Below are positions 59,100 through 64,000 of a stretch of 64,000 bases of DNA, piece by piece. Within the stretch, counting starts at the first letter, position 1, and every line of letters begins with the position of its first letter. The DNA is from Gonatopus flavifemur. Lineage: Eukaryota; Arthropoda; Insecta; Hymenoptera; Dryinidae. Both the position numbers and the translations under genes were made by a program. A model generated the notes under the pieces. The model searched no databases, was not told where the DNA came from, and saw only the letters and a list, made by a program, of their open reading frames with translations. The DNA is taken from positions 15,890,001 to 15,954,000 of the forward strand of contig JAFFJZ010000001.1 in assembly GCA_018340375.1 (NCBI GenBank), written 5' to 3'.

Positions 59100-60735
59100 C
59101 CCTGGTGGAAAACATCTCTCTGAACCTCTCTGGAATCTCTCTGAATTTCTCTGAATCTCTCTATTAAGACAATTTCAGAGAGATTCAGAGTAATTCAGAG
59201 GAAGTTAGAGACTTTTCCGATAGTGATACTTTCTGACTTCTTCAACTTTCTCTGAATCTCTCCGCATATCACTGAATCCCTCAGAATTTTATATATTTAA
59301 ATTTCAAAGCTCCCTCTGAATTTACCTGAATATCTCTGAATTTCTCTAAATCTCCCTGAGTCTAATGTATTCAGATTTCAAAGCTTCTTCTGAATTCCTC
59401 TGGATTTCTCTGAACTTCTCTGAATCTCTCTGAATCCCTCTAAATTCCTCTCAATCTCCGGGAATTTAATGTATTCAGATTTCAAAGCCTCCTCTGAATT
59501 CCTCTGAATCTCTCTGGATTACTCTGAATCTTTCTAAATTCCTCTGAATATTTCTGAAAAATTCCACGCACAATTTTTCTTAATTTATCTCCCTCTGGAA
59601 GTCTCTGAAACTTCCAAGAAGCTTCTGCAGCAAAAAAAAAGAAGCAAAAATGCAGGACCAAGAATTGTAATAAATTAATTCCTCCCCAGACCCCCCGGAT
59701 CTCTCTAAATTCTTCTGAATCTCTCTGAATTTTTTTGGAAATTCCCACGCACAATTCTTCCTAATTCACCTGTCTCATTGAGTTTCTGATACTCCCTGAA
59801 TACCTCTGAAATCCTGAACCAAAAATTTAGCTGAATTAATTCCTCTCTGAATTCCTCTGAATTACGCTGAAGCTTTCCAAATTCTCCTGAATATTCCTGA
59901 AATGCTTTACCCACATATTTTCCCTAATTCACCTGTCCCTGTGAGTCTCTGACATTCCCTGAATACTTCTGCAATCCTGAACCAAAAATTTTACTGGACT
60001 AATTCTTCTCTGAATTTCTCTGAATTCCTGTGAATCTCTTTGAATTACTCTGAATCTTTCTCAATTCCTCTGAATATTTCTAAAAAGTTCCACGCACAAT
60101 TTTCCTTAATGTATCTGTCTCTGGAAGTCTCTCAAACTTCTAGAAAGCCTCTGAAATGCAGGACCAAGAATTCCACTGAATTTGTTCCTCCCTGAATTTC
60201 CCAGAATTTCCCTGTATCTCTTTGAATTCCGCTGAATCTCTCTGAATCTTTCTGAAAAATTCCACGCACAATTTTTCCTAATTCACCTGTCTCTGTGAGT
60301 CCCTGACACTCCCTGAATACCTCTGGAATCCTGAACCAAAAATTTAGCTGAATTAATTTCTCTCTGAATTCCTCTGAATCTCTCTGAATTATTCTGAATC
60401 TTTCTAAATTCCTCTGAATATTTCTGAAAAGTTCTACGCACAATCTTCCTGAATTCATCTATCTCTGAAAGTGTCTGACACTCCTTGAACGCCTCTGAAA
60501 TGCAGGACCAAGAATTTCACTGAATTTGTTCCTCTCTGAATTTCCCAGAATTTCCCTGTATCTCTCGCAGTTCCTCTGAATCTTTCTGAAAAATTCAAAG
60601 CACAAGTTCTCTCAATCCACTAGTCTCTGAGTGCCTCTGAACCACGCTGAATTGCTCTGAATTTCTCTGATTCTTTCTGAATCTCTCTGAAACGTGAAAT
60701 TTTCAGAGAGATTCAGAGAGATTTTTTTACCAGGG
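59100..60735. mobile_element. Class 2 element, family Q, copy 2 (inverted, 1.6 kb)
   Basis: CCCTGGTGGAAAACATCTCT to AGATTTTTTTACCAGGG, TA on both sides (59098-59099, 60736-60737). Filled with CTCTGAATTC/CTCTGAATCT units, the same satellite as copy 1. A block with TCCACGCACAATTTTTC and CCTGAACCAAAAATTTAGC recurs several times inside, a higher-order unit of roughly 200-250 bp. Confidence 0.85.
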
Positions 60736-60773
60736 TACTCAGTTGTTGAAGACTATGAATCTTTCGATGCGAT

Positions 60774-61099
60774 CCCTGGTTAAACTAAACCATTGATCCT
60801 CGCCAAATCTCATTGAATCTTGTACAATGTTCTGACCAAATCCTTTTCAAGCATTTGTCAACCCACATAGCACCACTATTCCAGAAGGATTCATAAAGAA
60901 TTCTCATTGAACTGATTGTGTTCTTTGATGATTTTTCTGAGACTATGGTGCTGCGAGGGAATGAGATTGTCAGATGACAGTATTTCTTCAATGTGATTCT
61001 GATTGAATCTTGCCAAATCTGATTGGATCTTGTACAATGTTCTAACGAAATCCTATTCAATTTCATATCATCAAATTCTATGGATTTTTTTGACCAGGG
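60774..61099. mobile_element. Class 2 element with Q-like ends but a different interior
   Basis: CCCTGGTTAAACTAAACC to GATTTTTTTGACCAGGG. The interior is GAATCTTGTACAATGTTCT and TGATTCTGATTGAATC words, not the Q satellite. After removing the next element its flanks are AT and TT, a near match. Confidence 0.65.
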
Positions 61100-61464
61100 C
61101 CCAAGTAACACAAGAACTTCCCAAATATGCTATGATTATTCAGTGAATGTGAAAAGACTGTACAAATAAGCCTATTCTGGATAAATTCGTCTAGATATTC
61201 TATGGAGGTGCATAGCAGATAATTATTCGTAACAGTTTCGTTTGGAGGTTCTGAGCATATTCATAGGATTTTCCAAACACGTTCCTAGCAGTTTTAACCT
61301 CTTGTGTTGCTTGGGGTAGGGATAGGCAATATTTTGACTGTATCGATATTTTTATAGAAAATTTCGCGAGTTTATATTGAATTTTATATAATATAAATCG
61401 AATTCTTATACAAATTGTATAAAAGTATCGATACTGTCAAAATATCGCCTATCCCTAGCTTGGA
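61100..61464. mobile_element. Class 2 element, family S, copy 5, interrupted
   Basis: CCCAAGTAACACAAGAACTT to GCTTGGA (GGG eroded), GG at 61098-61099 and 61465-61466. Interrupted by a hAT-like MITE next to its right end. Confidence 0.75.
61317..61457. mobile_element. hAT-like MITE in S copy 5 (141 bp)
   Basis: TAGGGATAGGCAATATTTTG pairs with CAAAATATCGCCTATCCCTA. Flanks GCTTGGGG and GCTTGGAG (seven of eight). Confidence 0.82.
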
Positions 61465-61699
61465 GGTTGTTCAAACGATGTTTCCAGTTCCAAGGAGTTA
61501 ATTCACCAAGATAAATAATGATAATTCATCAGATCCTGTGAGATTGGATTTGCGTCTCGTGTTTTAAAACGATTCACACTTAAACAGCATAAATGTTTGT
61601 CAAAATGTTATAAAAAGTCATAAAAACTGGATATATATTTTATAGGAATATATCGATAAATATCGCCTATCTCTAGTAAATATCACTCATTTCTATATA

Positions 61700-61808
61700 C
61701 CCATACAGCAGACCAGTTCAGAAAGAGTTCGTGAAGAACTCTAATAAGGGTTTGAAGACTTCAATATGAATTCTCAAGAATTCTTTCTCAACTCCTGTGC
61801 TGTGTGGG
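61700..61808. mobile_element. Class 2 element with AAGAACTC words (109 bp)
   Basis: CCCATACAGCAGACCAG to CCTGTGCTGTGTGGG, TA on both sides. Confidence 0.75.
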
Positions 61809-61877
61809 TAATTATGACTGTATATACAGATCTCACACAAAGAAATGTAGATCTAAATTTACTATAGGATTATTATA

Positions 61878-62021
61878 TAGGAATGGGCGTTTGAGAAAAG
61901 GGACTATGCTTTTTTATAGAAAATATATGCAGGTTTTATGGATTTTTATAACATCTTGATGAAAGTTCGAGATATTCTGTGTGAAAAAACAATAGCCGTT
62001 GTTTTCGGAATCCCATCCCTA
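61878..62021. mobile_element. Degenerate hAT-like MITE
   Basis: TAGGAATGGGCG to GGAATCCCATCCCTA. Flanks TTATTATA and GGATTATA match at six of eight. Confidence 0.5.
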
Positions 62022-62226
62022 GGATTATAGCAATGGGAAAACATACAAACTTTCTACTGCAATTAACAATAAAATATTGTGAATTTGATCAGAATTTATT
62101 TCTCAAACTGCGAATGTTGAACTGGATCGTATAGCAAATGATACTTGATGATAACGAACACGAATTGAATACCATTTCCCATTGGAAAAATAGGGGGTTG
62201 AAGTGGCATGAGGTAACACATTTATA

Positions 62227-62797
62227 AAGGGGGTCCCAGAATTCGCGGACCAGATTTCACAGGTATATTCTGCAGCCAAAATGCAATAATTTCCCATTCA
62301 AAAAAAATTTTTTCGACGCTTAGTTTTGGAGATATAAGCATTTTTAGATTTTTTTTCAAATCAAAATCATCCAAAAACACTGTATGCTACATACTTGAGC
62401 TTAACACCATCCGCTAAGTTGGAAAACGGCGGATTTGTGGAAAGAAAATTAAACCATTCCATCATTGATAGTTCCGGAGCTATAGCGATTTGAAGTTGCT
62501 GAAATCTGATTGGCTGAAAGCTGAAAAATTTCCAATCGCTATAGCTCCGGAACTATCGATGATAAAATAGTCTAATTTTTTTTACACAGATCCGCCGTTT
62601 TCCAACTTAGCAAATGGTATCAAGCCCAAGTATGTAGCATACAGGGCCTTTGAATGATTAAGATTTGAACAATAATCTAAAAATGCTCATATCTCCAAAA
62701 CTAAGTGTCAACAAAATTTTTTTCAAACGAGAAATTATTGCATTTTGGCTGCAGAATACACCTGTGAAATCCGGTCCGCGAGTCCTGGGACAACCTG
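62227..62797. mobile_element. Long foldback, family D, copy 2
   Basis: AAGGGGGTCCCAGAATTCGC pairs with GCGAGTCCTGGGACAACCTG, TA on both sides. Arms exceed 200 bp (ATTCTGCAGCCAAAATGCAA, TCTCCAAAACTAAG, ATCCGCCGTTTTCCAACTTA). Confidence 0.83.
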
Positions 62798-62835
62798 TAT
62801 ATAAAATATATATTAAAATATATACATATTTTATA

Positions 62836-63056
62836 CACGGAGAGAAATTTGTAGTTAAATTTACTATGTTATTATTGTTCCCGAGGAACAGACTGAATTA
62901 TGACGGGTTCCCCCATGAAACATAGTAAATATGATCAGCATTCTATTGTTGTACCATAGTAAAAATATGCCCTTCATAGTAAAATCCGACAGAATTCAGT
63001 CTGTTCCTCGGGAACAATAATAACGTAGTAAATTTAACTACAAATTTCTCTCCGTG
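62836..63056. mobile_element. Class 1 foldback, family H (221 bp)
   Basis: CACGGAGAGAAATTTGTAGT is exactly complemented at the right end, TA on both sides. Arms of about 66 bp with a single mismatch (GTTCCCGAGGAACAGACTGA). Confidence 0.9.
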
Positions 63057-63639
63057 TAAAGAATAAGTATTATATATAAATTATGTGATAATGGGTGAAA
63101 AGACCACTGACTTCAAGGTTACATCTTTGTTGTGAAGTCAGATTGTTTCTCGGTTACCAGGTATTTCAGATGGGCAATCTTGACATAATCGATTTTTTCC
63201 TACATAAAAATGTATCTAGTTTTTATCGTTGATTTCCATATAATCTTGATCGAAATTTGGTACAAATTTTATAAAAAAGAGCTGATTCTGCTCAAATCAC
63301 CCACACGGGGAGAAAAATACAGTTGAAATTACTGTGGTAGATCACTATCCATGGATCAGATTAGAATTGACAAGAAAAGTTATGGTATTTTCATTTAATT
63401 CTAGATAAATCCTATTTTAATATAAAATATTTACTAAATAAGAAATTTTCCTGAAAATCCATGAATTTCTGAATTTCATGACAGGAATTTCTACTGTGTG
63501 AATTGGAAAACGTACGTATAATCCTTACGGAGAACTATTTTACTGTGTGGAAATATAAATCCTTATGAAAATCAAACCTAGGCCTGGTGTCGATATGAAG
63601 CACGGTAAAAAATATTGTATTTGAAAAGAAAAAGTAATG
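63057..63639. other. No gene recognised
   Basis: CACGGGGAGAAAAATACAG near 63305 looks like a class 1 left end without a clear partner. Confidence 0.4.
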
Positions 63640-63978
63640 GTTTATTGTATCCGTGCATGTGGAAATTGAGACTTGTCCCCATACTGGCGCGGTGCCGTTG
63701 CCGGAGTTACCAACGCTAGCAAATATAGACAACGATCCAAAGTTTGACTGTTTCTGTTTGTTTCTTTGCGGTGTCCAAAGCTTGGAAATTCCGTTACAAG
63801 TAGGAAATTCGGACAAATTGAATTACTTCGCACCAAAGACCATTCGGGAGATTTGCTGTTTGAAATGTATATTTGTAATCGTTGTTTGAACACTGGCATG
63901 ACCCAGGCTTATCATATCAGCGGCATGGGTTCGCCAGAGTTGATTCAGAATCTGGCCATTATCAAGATCCAGTGATGC
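63640..63978. other. GC-raised segment with overlapping open frames
   Basis: Plus frames 63653-63889 (PHTGAVPLPELPTLANID) and 63766-63975 (NRCLNTGMTQAYHISGMG) and minus frames 63535-63816 and 63642-63899 overlap here in DNA clearly richer in GC than its surroundings. One may be a coding or decayed coding segment. I cannot decide which strand or recognise a family. Confidence 0.3.
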
Positions 63979-64000
63979 GTATTGTCTGTTAGGTAAATGG

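Larger units (their letters stand above)
59044..61590. mobile_element. Family BB, copy 3, broken into pieces by insertions
   Basis: Pieces 59044-59099, 60736-60773 and about 61465-61590 align in order with the intact copy at 51681-51896 (AAGTTTGAATCGTTTATTG at the left, GATGTTTCCAGTTCCAAGGA near 61480). Between them lie family Q and two further class 2 elements. Confidence 0.72.

Noticed and set aside
59100..60735. CRISPR-like array
   Set aside because: Repeats are degenerate, contiguous and only 10-11 bp, with no distinct spacers, in a eukaryotic context.
63890..63945. tRNA-derived SINE head suggested by TGGCATGACCCAGG and GGGTTCGCCAGAG
   Set aside because: The boxes deviate at key bases and no SINE tail is visible.

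Overview
This window looks like AT-rich insect intergenic or intronic DNA. The only recognisable proteins are decayed insect-type mariner transposases. There is no operon structure, no ribosomal RNA or confident tRNA, and no long host open reading frame. Host coding sequence is limited to a few short minus-strand stretches that look like single exons: 1-162 at the left edge, 6847-6957 and 7420-7584, with weaker candidates elsewhere. None could be assigned a function, so all are low to moderate confidence.

Most of the identifiable content is a dense, nested population of non-autonomous inverted-repeat elements, which I sorted by termini and target-site duplication (TSD). Class 1 elements begin CACTG or CACGG followed by an A-rich run and end with the complement. 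They are mostly 200-270 bp and are flanked by matching TA, CA or TG. Class 2 elements begin 5'-CCC and end GGG-3' and are flanked by 2-bp duplications of many different sequences (AA, TT, TA, AT, TG, GT, CC, GG). Their interiors are often built from degenerate copies of one short word, and the word differs between families. Smaller groups are hAT-like MITEs with 8-bp TSDs, a piggyBac-like MITE with TTAA, a family with a 9-bp TSD, and long foldbacks with TA TSDs.

Layout. 1-9.5 kb: candidate exons and scattered MITEs. 9.56-10.82 kb: a nearly full-length mariner with one frameshift and two adjacent stops. 12.9 kb: piggyBac MITE. 14.3 and 17.3-20.5 kb: class 2 nests and a large class 1 element. 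22-30.7 kb: class 1 families and two deep nests, 26.0-27.0 and 28.4-29.6 kb. 33.5-34.3 kb: an internally deleted mariner with intact ends. 36.5-38.2 kb: a foldback containing a class 2 element, itself inside a class 1 element. 45.8-47.5 kb: a hAT-like element. 48.8-50.7 kb: an inverted pair of class 2 elements. 54.2-55.7 and 59.0-61.6 kb: class 2 elements filled with a CAGAGAGATT satellite. 61-63 kb: several small hairpins.

The elements do not form a pathway, but they let insertions be checked. Many sit inside one arm of a palindrome or inside one copy of a repeated family, so the undamaged arm or sister copy shows the sequence before insertion. These internal controls confirm the 2-bp duplications of the CCC...GGG class. 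I could not match that class to a superfamily I know, and it is the main candidate for something undescribed.
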